A DNA stretch of 64,000 nucleotides from Sulfuricurvum sp. (lineage in GTDB: Bacteria; Campylobacterota; Campylobacteria; Campylobacterales; Sulfurimonadaceae), in NCBI GenBank assembly GCA_030694265.1, contig JAUXYP010000001.1, positions 310,001 to 374,000 on the forward strand, given 5' to 3'. The notes beneath the pieces are model-generated. The model saw nothing but the letters and a program-made list of their open reading frames with translations, was not told the DNA's origin and ran no database searches. Below, one piece after another: positions 8,092 through 16,784 of this stretch (positions within the stretch are counted from its first letter, which is position 1; each line of letters opens with the position of its first letter). Position numbers and translations under genes: made by a program.

Positions 8092-8868
8092 TTATCTAAA
8101 CGTAGTTCCGCCATCAACGACGATTGTTTGACCCGTAATCCAGCTCGCTTCTTGCGTACAAAGGAAATAAACGGCACCTGCGATATCGTTGGGTGAGCCC
8201 ATGCGGTTCATCGCAGAGCGTCGGATAGTTTCGGCTTTGACTTCTTCGTAGTTGGTAAACGCTTTGAGGGCATCGGTGTCGATTGGACCGCCTGAAACGG
8301 CATTGACACGAATGTTCATTTCACCCAGCTCTACTGCGGCATAACGGCTCATCGCTTCAACAGCTGCTTTGTTGGTACCATGACCTGCATAGTTTTCGAT
8401 GTAGATGAGATTGCCCGTACTGGACATAGTGACGACGGCACCGCCGCCTACTTTTTCCATACGTTTTGCCGCTTCTTGCGTTCCAACAACAAAGGCATTG
8501 ACGGTTGCGGTATAGATGTTGTTAAGACCTCTTGGTTTTAGACGCATAAATTTACCGTATCCACCGACAACAGGACGGCCGTAAATCATAGCATTACTGA
8601 CAAAAAAGTCGACACGGTCAAAATCAGCATCAATGGCTTCAAAGAGAGGTTTAAACTCATCTGTTTCTAAAATATTGAGAGGATACGCGCGTGCCTTGAT
8701 TCCATATTTTGCTTCGAGCTCTTGTACCAACACGCCAGCTACTTCTGCATTGCTGTTGTACGTAAATGCGATATTAACACCGTTTTGAGCAAATTTTTCA
8801 GCGATGGCTTGACCGATTCCTTTTGTGGCTCCGGTAATCACCAGTGTTTTGCCCTTCATATTTGTCAT
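8092..8868 (-). CDS. fabL: FabL-type enoyl-ACP reductase (short-chain dehydrogenase family)
   Basis: 258 residues, Rossmann fold with the N-terminal dinucleotide motif 'TGATKGIGQAIA'. The active-site pair is Tyr160 and Lys167, i.e. Tyr-x6-Lys, which marks enoyl-ACP reductases, not Tyr-x3-Lys of ordinary short-chain dehydrogenases. The stretches 'IENYAGHGTNKAAVEAM' and 'VNAVSGGPIDTDALKAF' closely follow Bacillus subtilis FabL as I recall it. Known of the family: NADPH-dependent reduction of trans-2-enoyl-ACP, the last step of each fatty acid elongation round. Only 3 bases separate it from dapA upstream. In many Campylobacterota databases it is labelled just 'SDR oxidoreductase'. A FabI may also exist outside the window. 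Confidence 0.82.
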   Translation of the reverse strand: MTNMKGKTLVITGATKGIGQAIAEKFAQNGVNIAFTYNSNAEVAGVLVQELEAKYGIKARAYPLNILETDEFKPLFEAIDADFDRVDFFVSNAMIYGRPVVGGYGKFMRLKPRGLNNIYTATVNAFVVGTQEAAKRMEKVGGGAVVTMSSTGNLIYIENYAGHGTNKAAVEAMSRYAAVELGEMNIRVNAVSGGPIDTDALKAFTNYEEVKAETIRRSAMNRMGSPNDIAGAVYFLCTQEASWITGQTIVVDGGTTFR

Positions 8869-8871
8869 TGT

Positions 8872-9765
8872 TTATGCTCCTTGAATGGTGTAGTTTTTCA
8901 TGATTTCTTCGATTGCTTTGAGGTTGGCCGCACTAGGCGCAACGAGTGGAAGGCGATATTCCAATGTGTCGATAAGCCCTGCAATGTACATAGCGGCTTT
9001 GATCATAACAGGATTAGACTCTAAAAAGAGGGCTTTGTTGATCGGATAGAGAGTATCGTTGATCGCTTTGGAACCTGCAAAATCGCCTGTCAAGGCTTTG
9101 GCAACCAATTGACTTTTCAGGTCAGGCAATAGGTTAGAGGTAACCGAGGTGATACCGGCGCCGCCGCATGCGAGGATGGCGTAGTCAATCGCATCATCAC
9201 CGCTAAAGACTTTTAGTTCAGGTCTTCGTGATAGGAGTTCAATGGTACGTTCAATGCTTCCGGTTGCTTCTTTGATACCGTAAATATTTTCAACATCATC
9301 AAAGAGTCGAATAACCGTATCGGCACTGATGTCCACGACGGTTCGTCCCGGAACATTGTAGAGCATAAAAGGGAGGTCACTAACGGACTGCGCAATCGCT
9401 TTGTAGTGTTGATAAAGACCTTCTTGGGAAGGCTTATTGTAATAAGGGGCAACTGAGAAAATCGCATCTACGCCACATTTTTGCGCTGTTTTAGCGGCTT
9501 CGATGGCTTCAGAGGTTGAATTACTTCCTGCCCCTGCGAGTACCTTGGTATTCGTACCTTTACAAACTTCTACAGCGATTTCCATACAAATGCGGTCTTC
9601 ATCGTAACTGAGGGTTGCGCTCTCGCCCGTTGTGCCCACAGGACAAACGGCATTGATTCCATATTTGATTTGTCTACGTATAAGATCAGCGTATTTTTGC
9701 TCATCCAATTTCCCATTTTTGAATGGAGTGATCAGGGCAGTTGTGGAGCCTGTTACTAGATTCAT
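8872..9765 (-). CDS. dapA: 4-hydroxy-tetrahydrodipicolinate synthase
   Basis: Condenses pyruvate with aspartate semialdehyde, the first step of the lysine/diaminopimelate branch that feeds peptidoglycan. 297 residues, the usual length, with 'PVGTTGESATLS' (pyruvate carboxylate binding, about 42-53), 'LYNVPGRT' (catalytic Tyr) and 'YGIKEATG' (Schiff-base Lys, about residue 164). Its start overlaps the stop of the M16 peptidase gene by 4 bases, so the pair is coupled, and fabL follows after 3 bases. The peptidase-dapA-oxidoreductase order is, from memory, shared with Campylobacter jejuni. Confidence 0.96.
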   Translation of the reverse strand: MNLVTGSTTALITPFKNGKLDEQKYADLIRRQIKYGINAVCPVGTTGESATLSYDEDRICMEIAVEVCKGTNTKVLAGAGSNSTSEAIEAAKTAQKCGVDAIFSVAPYYNKPSQEGLYQHYKAIAQSVSDLPFMLYNVPGRTVVDISADTVIRLFDDVENIYGIKEATGSIERTIELLSRRPELKVFSGDDAIDYAILACGGAGITSVTSNLLPDLKSQLVAKALTGDFAGSKAINDTLYPINKALFLESNPVMIKAAMYIAGLIDTLEYRLPLVAPSAANLKAIEEIMKNYTIQGA

Positions 9766-11063
9766 TTTTGACCTTTGCGTAAAATGATAGTAGTGGATTT
9801 ATCAATGTCAAAATAGCGTTTGGCTGTTTCTTGGATATCAGTGGGTGTCAATGCATTGATCGAAGACTCATAACGCTCTAAAGGAGAAATATCGCCTCGT
9901 GCAAGGTAGCTTCCAAACAATTCGGCTACCGAGGTAGAGCTCTCTAGAGAGTATATAAAATCAGAACGGGTGTTGATCTTGATTTTGTCCAATTCCGCTT
10001 TCTTGACCGGTTTTTCTTGCAGTGCTTTGATCTCTTTCCAAAGCTCTTTTTCGATGGCTTCAGCGGTCACACCTTTGTTGGCAATGGCTAAAAATAAAAA
10101 GACACCCGGATCAATGGTTTCCATATTGTAAGCATGTATTTGATTGACGAGTCGTTTTTCATCTACGAGTTTACGGTACAAACGTGAGCTTTTACCGGAA
10201 CTGAGCAATTCACTGATGGCGGAAAGTTTCGGTTGGTCGGCATGTTGAAAATTGGGAATAGGAAAAGAGATGGCCAACATTTCTACTTCACTCTCTTTGT
10301 TAACAATGACCCGTCGTGCTCCGTCTTGTTCAGGCTCAACAATTTTAATGGTTGGAATATCAACCGTATTGGGAACATTTTCAAAATGCTTCTGGGCTTC
10401 GGTAAACACTGTTTCGGGTTTGATGTCACCCGTTACGACCAAAATCGCATTTTTAGGCTGATAATAGGTCTTATGAAAGTCTTGAATGTCTTTGAGTGAC
10501 CATGTCTGAATATCATTCATAAATCCAATTGGAGTCCAGTGGTAAGAGTGGTAGACATACGCGCTGTTAAAGAGGCGAAAATAGAGGTATCCCATCGGAT
10601 TGTTATCGGTTCTCCAGCGGCGCTCTTCAGCAACTACATTACGTTCTGGCTGGAACTCTTCGTCTTTTAGATTGAGGTTTTGCATCAGTTCGGCAAAAAG
10701 ATTCAGAGATTTACCCAAATTTACACTGCTTGATTTGATGTAGTAGTGTGTATGGTCAAATCCTGTGGAAGCGTTATTGAGTCCCCCGATACTTTTGACC
10801 TCTTCATCAAACTCACCCGCTTTTAGGTTTTTGGTTGATTTGAAATTCATATGTTCCAGCATATGGGCGATACCGCTTTTTCCCATTACTTCATTACGGC
10901 TTCCTACTTTGTAGAAAATATCCGTAGAAATAACGTCTGAATGGTTGTCCATAGGGATAGCAACGACTTGCAATCCATTGGAAAGCGTTTTGGTTTCGTA
11001 GTGAGGCAGGGATGAAGCCATTAAAGTTCCTATCGTAAAAAATAATACCGTGAGAGATTTCAT
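9762..11063 (-). CDS. Secreted M16-family zinc peptidase
   Basis: 433 residues. A signal peptide is plain (about 1-18, 'SLTVLFFTIGTLMASS'), so the protein acts in the periplasm or outside. The inverted zinc motif H-x2-EH is 'HMLEH' (67-71), with the downstream Glu ligand in 'VAEERRWRTDN'. A second, catalytically silent M16 half fills the C-terminus, as in single-chain PqqL/YmxG-like members. Start overlaps the end of pyrD by one base (TAATG). Family members degrade peptides and small proteins; substrate unknown. Operon pyrD-peptidase-dapA-fabL. Confidence 0.9.
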   Translation of the reverse strand: MKSLTVLFFTIGTLMASSLPHYETKTLSNGLQVVAIPMDNHSDVISTDIFYKVGSRNEVMGKSGIAHMLEHMNFKSTKNLKAGEFDEEVKSIGGLNNASTGFDHTHYYIKSSSVNLGKSLNLFAELMQNLNLKDEEFQPERNVVAEERRWRTDNNPMGYLYFRLFNSAYVYHSYHWTPIGFMNDIQTWSLKDIQDFHKTYYQPKNAILVVTGDIKPETVFTEAQKHFENVPNTVDIPTIKIVEPEQDGARRVIVNKESEVEMLAISFPIPNFQHADQPKLSAISELLSSGKSSRLYRKLVDEKRLVNQIHAYNMETIDPGVFLFLAIANKGVTAEAIEKELWKEIKALQEKPVKKAELDKIKINTRSDFIYSLESSTSVAELFGSYLARGDISPLERYESSINALTPTDIQETAKRYFDIDKSTTIILRKGQK

Positions 11064-12118
11064 TAGCGATCGGTGCCGATAGCTTCTGTGATAGAGCTGT
11101 AACCGTCTTGGGCGAGTAAATCGATAAGACCGCTGTTGATCTCCTCTACTACTTCAGGACCTTTAAATATAAGCGAACTGTAGAGCTGAACGAGTGATGC
11201 TCCGGCTCGGATACGGCGATACGCCTCTTCAGGAGTAGAAATACCACCCACACTGATGAGGATAGTTTTTCCGAAAAGCTCTCGTGCAATGGCATCAAAG
11301 ATGTAAAAACTGCGTTCTCTTAGCACTTCACCACTGATTCCGCCGATGTCTTCGGGATCGGTAAGGAGTGAATAATCAACCGTTGTATTGGTCGCTATAA
11401 TTCCATCTGCACCGCTTGCAACGGCGTGTACACATAGTGCTACGGCTTGGTCCTCTGACATATCAGGGGCGATTTTAAGGAGAATCGGTTTAGAAGTAAT
11501 CTCTTTTGCAGAACGGAAAAGTTGAGAAATAAACTCTTCATTCTGCAGATCACGCAATCCCGGCGTGTTAGGTGAAGAGATATTGATAACCATATAATCG
11601 GCGTATGGATGAAGCGCCTTGATAAGTGTTGTGTAATCTTTGAGGGCATTTTCTTCAGAAGTGAGCTTGTTTTTTCCGATATTGACACCGATTGGACTGC
11701 TGAATGGGTAAATGTTTTTCAAGCGATGCGAGATACGGAACAAGCCGTCGTTATTGAATCCCATCGCATTTTGCAAGCTCTCTTCTTCGATATGACGCCA
11801 AAGCCGTGGACGGGGATTTCCCTCTTGCGGTTTTGGGGTTAGGGTACCGATTTCGGTAAAACCAAATCCCATAGCAAGTGTTCCCTCGATCATAGTGGCA
11901 TTTTTATCAAATCCTGCGGCAAGTCCTACCGGATTGAGGAATGTTCGCCCAAAAAGCTCTTGGGTCAGCGAGGGATGGGTGACAAAATATTTGGATATAA
12001 AATGGTTTAAAAGGGGTGGACATAAGCCGGCACCGCGTAAAGCAAGAGCCCCTAATGTATGTGCATTTTCGGGCTGAAGCTTGAATAACCACGGTTTTAA
12101 TGATTCGTAATCGATCAT
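11063..12118 (-). CDS. pyrD: Dihydroorotate dehydrogenase, quinone-dependent (class 2)
   Basis: Oxidises dihydroorotate to orotate in pyrimidine synthesis, passing electrons to the quinone pool at the inner membrane. 351 residues, with the N-terminal helical extension characteristic of class 2 ('YESLKPWLFKLQPENAHTLG'), then the FMN barrel with 'NPVGLAAGFDKNA', 'NISSPNTPGL' (holding the class 2 catalytic Ser region) and 'SVGGISTPEEA'. First gene of its transcription unit: a TATAAT lies at 12151 and a terminator hairpin upstream separates it from msbA. Confidence 0.95.
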   Translation of the reverse strand: MIDYESLKPWLFKLQPENAHTLGALALRGAGLCPPLLNHFISKYFVTHPSLTQELFGRTFLNPVGLAAGFDKNATMIEGTLAMGFGFTEIGTLTPKPQEGNPRPRLWRHIEEESLQNAMGFNNDGLFRISHRLKNIYPFSSPIGVNIGKNKLTSEENALKDYTTLIKALHPYADYMVINISSPNTPGLRDLQNEEFISQLFRSAKEITSKPILLKIAPDMSEDQAVALCVHAVASGADGIIATNTTVDYSLLTDPEDIGGISGEVLRERSFYIFDAIARELFGKTILISVGGISTPEEAYRRIRAGASLVQLYSSLIFKGPEVVEEINSGLIDLLAQDGYSSITEAIGTDR

Positions 12119-12150
12119 AGGGTCTTGCCTTCTTGTGATAAATTGATGCG

Positions 12151-12156
12151 ATTATA
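12151..12156 (-). promoter_or_regulatory. -10 element for the pyrD operon
   Basis: TATAAT on the minus strand, 32 bases before the pyrD ATG and immediately after the msbA terminator hairpin. No convincing -35. Confidence 0.55.
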
Positions 12157-12161
12157 CTCTA

Positions 12162-12192
12162 AAATGGTTTAAGGGTAAAAATTAAACCATTT
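12162..12192 (-). terminator. Hairpin ending the murJ-cysS-msbA transcript
   Basis: Perfect 11-base arms AAATGGTTTAA (12182-12192, minus strand) and TTAAACCATTT (12162-12172), 9-base loop, then TTTAGAG. The msbA stop codon is inside the first arm. The U-run is short, so termination may be partial, but the hairpin followed at once by the pyrD -10 reads as a boundary. Confidence 0.6.
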
Positions 12193-13888
12193 CACCGGCT
12201 AAACGACGGTATGCGTCGGATATTTCCAAGAGTTCTTGATGCGTACCGCGGGCGATGATGCTGCCTGCTTCAAAATACAAGATAGCATCAGCGTGGGTGA
12301 TGGTGCTGAGACGGTGAGCGATGGTAATGGTGATTTTATCTTTGGAATACGCATTGAGGGCATTTTGTATCCGTTTTTCACTCTCATTATCCAGTGCACT
12401 GGTCGCTTCATCTAAAATAAGCAGGGATGCGTGTTTGTAAATAGCTCGCGCAATGGCGATACGCTGTCTCTGCCCCCCTGAAAGATTTGCCCCAAACTCT
12501 TGCATCATAGTGTAAATACCCTCAGGTAAATTTTGAGCAAATTCGAGGGCATCGGCCATTTGCAACGCTTCGATGACCTTTGATTCATTAACAGCACTGC
12601 CGTACGCGACATTGGCAGCAAGGGTATCTTGGAAAATGTAAACGCGTTGTGAAACACTGGCTATTTGGTGTCGCAGAGAGTTTTGGGTGTATTCTTTGAT
12701 GTTAAGATTGTTGATGTTGACAGACCCCTCATCTACGTCATAAAAGCGTAATAACAAATTAACAAGCGAGCTTTTTCCCCCACCGCTTTGTCCGATAAGA
12801 GCAATGTTTTGTCCTGCATTAATAGTGAGATTTAAATTTTCAAGCGCTTTTTTATCCCCAAATTTGAGTGTGACATTGTTAAACTCTACACTTTTTATAG
12901 GTTCTGAAAGCTCTTTTGGACCATCCTTAATAGCATTGTCAATGTCAAAAATATGAAAGACACGTTCACTCGCCGCAAGGGCATCTTGAATTTTCCCGTA
13001 GATGGAGCTGACACGGCGAAGTGGCTGAAATACAAGACCTACCGCGGTTAAAAATGCGGTAAATTCACCAACACTCATTCTTCCGGCGTATACTTCTTTC
13101 CCTCCGACATAGATCACTGCTGCTAAACCGATGGCGGCAATGATTTCCATGAGAGGAGAAACCAGTTCATTGGTATAGGTTGATTTCATATTGATGTTAA
13201 AAAAGTATTCGTTGTCTTCTTTGAAGCGTTTTAATTCATAGTCTTCGGTTGCATTGGCTTTGATGATCTCACTGTTGTTGAACACTTCCGTTAATCGGGT
13301 CATAACATCGGCATTTTTTTCTTGGGAACGGTGTGATAATTTTTTGAGTCGTTTGGTGATTGAGATAAGGGGGACAATAATGACCGGCATGACAATGAGA
13401 GACCAAAATGCCAACAGTGGATTTAGCCAAATAACATAACCGACCAAAGCAACAACGGTAACGCTTTCACGTATCAGCTCAGGCAGCATGGAGGAGACAA
13501 AATATTGGACGCGTGCGAGATCATTGGTGATGCGGGAGATGAGTTCACCGCTGCGGTTTATGTACAAAAACTGCATGTCCATGTGCATGATATTCTCTAA
13601 CAAATCTTCACGAAGGCGTGAAATAATATGCAACCCTATGTAGTTGGTATAGACCGACTGCAAATATCTGCCCAATGATTTCAGCACATATATCCCGATG
13701 AGCAGTAACGGAATAAAAATGAGCATTTGCGGATCTTTTTTGATAAACATATCATCCATGATCGGCTGCATAATATGGGCTGTCCCTGCCGTTGCAGTAA
13801 CGGTGAGGACTATTCCGATGAGAACCAGAAAGTAGTAAAATTTATACCCTTTGATATAGGGCCAGTAACGTTGATAGATCTCTTTCAA
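12182..13888 (-). CDS. msbA: MsbA-like lipid A/lipid flippase ABC exporter
   Basis: 568 residues: six membrane helices (about 1-310), then an ATPase domain with Walker A 'GQSGGGKSS', signature 'LSGGQRQRIAIARA' and Walker B 'LLILDEATSALD', plus the switch His in 'TIAHRLSTI'. Half-transporter that works as a homodimer. In Gram-negatives the best match is MsbA, which flips lipid A-core across the inner membrane; the place between murJ/cysS and pyrD agrees with the Campylobacter gene named msbA. A different lipid or peptide substrate cannot be excluded. Start overlaps cysS by 4 bases. Confidence 0.88.
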   Translation of the reverse strand: MKEIYQRYWPYIKGYKFYYFLVLIGIVLTVTATAGTAHIMQPIMDDMFIKKDPQMLIFIPLLLIGIYVLKSLGRYLQSVYTNYIGLHIISRLREDLLENIMHMDMQFLYINRSGELISRITNDLARVQYFVSSMLPELIRESVTVVALVGYVIWLNPLLAFWSLIVMPVIIVPLISITKRLKKLSHRSQEKNADVMTRLTEVFNNSEIIKANATEDYELKRFKEDNEYFFNINMKSTYTNELVSPLMEIIAAIGLAAVIYVGGKEVYAGRMSVGEFTAFLTAVGLVFQPLRRVSSIYGKIQDALAASERVFHIFDIDNAIKDGPKELSEPIKSVEFNNVTLKFGDKKALENLNLTINAGQNIALIGQSGGGKSSLVNLLLRFYDVDEGSVNINNLNIKEYTQNSLRHQIASVSQRVYIFQDTLAANVAYGSAVNESKVIEALQMADALEFAQNLPEGIYTMMQEFGANLSGGQRQRIAIARAIYKHASLLILDEATSALDNESEKRIQNALNAYSKDKITITIAHRLSTITHADAILYFEAGSIIARGTHQELLEISDAYRRLAGEMV

Positions 13889-15282
13889 TTGCTAATCTCC
13901 CAGAATGTTCCATTGACGGTGTCCATGATAGAGACGTTCATGCTGAGTAGTTCATCTCTAATGGCATCCGATGCGGCAAAATTTTTGAGGGCTTTGGCCT
14001 CAGAGCGTTTTATAATTAAGTCGTTAATTTTGGCTTTTGTGGCATCATTAAGACCGAATTGAAAGTACTCATACGGATTTTGTCCGCCAAAACCCAATAC
14101 CGTTTCAATCATTACAAGAGAAGACAGTAGGCTTTGGCGAAATGTTTTGTCTTTTGGATTGGCATCCAGCGCGTCATTGGCCGAAGCAATCAGTTCATCA
14201 ATCAGTGCATACGCTTTGGAAACATTTAAATCGTCATTAAGTACTTCGAGTAAGGCTGTCTTGAATTCGGTGTCAATGAGTTCAGCAGAAAGCCCAAAAA
14301 TACGTTTTTTAAGTCGATAGAGGCGATCAAGGCGTTTCTTGGAGGCTATGAGATCTTCTTCATTAAAATTAAAATCGCCCCGATAGTGCGTACTGAGGAG
14401 ATAAAAACGCAGCACTTCCCCATTGTAGGCTTTGAGAGCATCTTTGAGAAAAAAACTGTTCCCAAGACTTTTGGACATCTTTTCACCGTTAACATTGATA
14501 AAGCCGTTGTGCATCCAATAGCGGGCTAATTCGTGATTGGTGGCACAGCGTGTTTGTGCGGCTTCATTTTCGTGGTGAGGAAACAACAAATCAGCCCCTC
14601 CGCCATGAATATCTATGGCGTAGGTCATCCCTTTATTGGGGAGATATTTTTCAATCATCGCAGAACACTCCAAATGCCATCCAGGACGTCCGGGGCCAAA
14701 AGGGGAATCAAACGAAATAGTGTCATCATGCACTGCTTTCCAGAGGGCAAAGTCACCTTCATTGCGTTTTTCAGAAACTTTTTCAACACGGCTGATATTT
14801 TCACTGCTTTGGCGGTTGGAAAGAGTCAAATAGCTTTTGTCGCTAGCCGTATCAAAATAAATATCGCCGTTACTGATCATATAGGCATGTTCATTGTTTA
14901 GGAGTTTTTGTATCATCTCGACCATCGCATCAATGGATTCGGTCGCTTTGGGTTCGAGTGTTGGAGGACGCACCCCGATGGCATCCATATCACGATGATA
15001 GGCATCGGTGTAGCGTGAAGCGATTTCACTTGGGGCAATTCCGAGTTCTCGTCCTTTGTTGATGATTTTGTCATCAATATCCGTGATGTTTCGGGCAAAG
15101 AAGACATCGTACCCGTTGGCTTCCAATACACGGGTCAAAAGATCAAAAGCCAATGCGCTCTTGGCATGCCCTAGATGAGCATCGTCATAGACGGTTGGCC
15201 CGCAAACGTAGAGAGATACTTTTCTCTCTACGAGAGATTCAAATTTGCATTTCGTTTTTTGTACACTGTCGTATAGAAACAT
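13885..15282 (-). CDS. cysS: Cysteinyl-tRNA synthetase
   Basis: Class I aminoacyl-tRNA synthetase charging tRNA-Cys. 465 residues. The HIGH box is 'DAHLGHAKS' near residue 38, following the zinc-binding Cys of 'YVCGPTVYD'; the other zinc ligands are around 'LECSAM' and 'HHENEAAQ'; the KMSKS loop is 'EKMSKSLGN' near 268. C-terminal helical anticodon domain present. 9 bases from murJ upstream and overlapping msbA downstream, so part of the murJ-cysS-msbA operon. Confidence 0.97.
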   Translation of the reverse strand: MFLYDSVQKTKCKFESLVERKVSLYVCGPTVYDDAHLGHAKSALAFDLLTRVLEANGYDVFFARNITDIDDKIINKGRELGIAPSEIASRYTDAYHRDMDAIGVRPPTLEPKATESIDAMVEMIQKLLNNEHAYMISNGDIYFDTASDKSYLTLSNRQSSENISRVEKVSEKRNEGDFALWKAVHDDTISFDSPFGPGRPGWHLECSAMIEKYLPNKGMTYAIDIHGGGADLLFPHHENEAAQTRCATNHELARYWMHNGFINVNGEKMSKSLGNSFFLKDALKAYNGEVLRFYLLSTHYRGDFNFNEEDLIASKKRLDRLYRLKKRIFGLSAELIDTEFKTALLEVLNDDLNVSKAYALIDELIASANDALDANPKDKTFRQSLLSSLVMIETVLGFGGQNPYEYFQFGLNDATKAKINDLIIKRSEAKALKNFAASDAIRDELLSMNVSIMDTVNGTFWEISN

Positions 15283-15291
15283 CGTCTCTCT

Positions 15292-16695
15292 TTATCGTAT
15301 CAAGTTGAGTAAAAAATAGTTTAGAGTGTAAAATAATACTCCAAAAATACTCACTCCTAGGATAAAGTAGAAACTGTATTTCGTTTTGAGCAGGTTCAAA
15401 ACAATTCCAAACCCTATCTCTCTGGCCGTGAGAATGAGCTGAACAAAGCCTCCAATACTTCCAGCAAGCGCCAATCCTGCAGCTCCCATAGGCTTCATAA
15501 GCAGCAGTGAAAAGATGAGATTGATAATGAGGGATACTCCCGCTATTTTAGCGGCTTTTATGTGTTTGTGCATGGCATACAAATAGAGAGAAAAAAGTTT
15601 TGCAAGCCCAAAGGGGATCAATCCTACCATGTACATCATCAGAACATCGGCTGTGTTGTGGGTATCTTGTATTGTGAAATTACCCCTCTCAAACAAAAGC
15701 CAAATAATGGGTTCGGATAAGAGCATTCCCCCCAGTACCGATATACCCAGCAGTGCGCTGAGCAGCCAAAACGATTTATGTAGGTTTCGGTAGGCGAGAG
15801 TATGGTTTTCATTTTTGATTGCTTTGGCGATAGAAGGAAACAGTGCGGTGGTGATGGCTAACGCGATAATGGCAAAAGGGAGCTGAAAAATACGGTTGGC
15901 GTAAAAAAGATAGGAAACAGAGCCTGCGGCTAAAAACGATGCCAAACTCGTATCAATGAAGGACGCTACTTGTGCCGTGGAATTACCCAGCAGTGAGGGG
16001 AAAAAGAGGGATGCAAATTTTGATTCCTCCTCTTTGACATCTTTGGTTTTTCGGTAATTCCATCCGCCTACGAGAAGTTTTAAAAGCCCCTTGTCGCGAA
16101 TCGAATAGAGATGGGTTAACACTTGCAGTAAACCGCCGATAAGAATCGAAAAACTTAATGCATAAACAATGGTTTTAGGATCACTGTGACTAAAGAGAAG
16201 TAGGGCAGTTACCATGGCGATATTGAGCCATACAGTGGAAAAAGCCGTGGTAAAAAAATGCTCTTTGTGTTGCAGCAGTGTTCCTAAAAACGTGACAATG
16301 AAGATAAGATCCAAATACCAAAAATTGATCATGGTAAGCGGCGCTGTTTTGGCAATTAAGTCTTGATTCCAATCCCACGCTAAAAGTTTTGTAGAAAATT
16401 GAGGAAAAAGGGTGACAAGCAGGGATAAAATAACGATAAAGACCATAAAGCGAATGAAAATAGCAACGGCAAAAACACTTTTTTGTTTGGATGCGATGTA
16501 CGAGGGCATAAAGCTTTGGGTGAATGACCCCTCTGCAAAAATACGGCGAAAAAGGTTGGGAAATTTAAAGGCCATTAGGAAAATATCACTCCACATATTG
16601 GCACCCAAAACAGAGGTCATTAAAATATCTCTTGCCAGACCGCTAACACGGGAAATAAGGATGCCAAAAGAGTTGGAAAATATCGATTTGAACAT
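15292..16695 (-). CDS. murJ: Lipid II flippase MurJ
   Basis: Moves lipid II, the peptidoglycan precursor, across the inner membrane. 467 residues and about 13-14 predicted membrane helices; N-terminal 'FKSIFSNSFGILISRVSGLARDI' region and 'FKFPNLFRRIFAEGSFTQSF' are typical of MurJ/MviN. Starts the murJ-cysS-msbA operon and is divergent from the FapA-family gene, with about 90 bases between them. Together with ddl and murF on the other strand it makes this a cell-wall precursor cluster. Confidence 0.93.
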   Translation of the reverse strand: MFKSIFSNSFGILISRVSGLARDILMTSVLGANMWSDIFLMAFKFPNLFRRIFAEGSFTQSFMPSYIASKQKSVFAVAIFIRFMVFIVILSLLVTLFPQFSTKLLAWDWNQDLIAKTAPLTMINFWYLDLIFIVTFLGTLLQHKEHFFTTAFSTVWLNIAMVTALLLFSHSDPKTIVYALSFSILIGGLLQVLTHLYSIRDKGLLKLLVGGWNYRKTKDVKEEESKFASLFFPSLLGNSTAQVASFIDTSLASFLAAGSVSYLFYANRIFQLPFAIIALAITTALFPSIAKAIKNENHTLAYRNLHKSFWLLSALLGISVLGGMLLSEPIIWLLFERGNFTIQDTHNTADVLMMYMVGLIPFGLAKLFSLYLYAMHKHIKAAKIAGVSLIINLIFSLLLMKPMGAAGLALAGSIGGFVQLILTAREIGFGIVLNLLKTKYSFYFILGVSIFGVLFYTLNYFLLNLIR

Positions 16696-16784
16696 TAGAT
16701 AAAAGACCGTTATTGAATTTTACGTTAGTTTAACCGATATGTCATTAAAATGGCTTATTGATAGTCTATAAAAAGGAGAATGAA

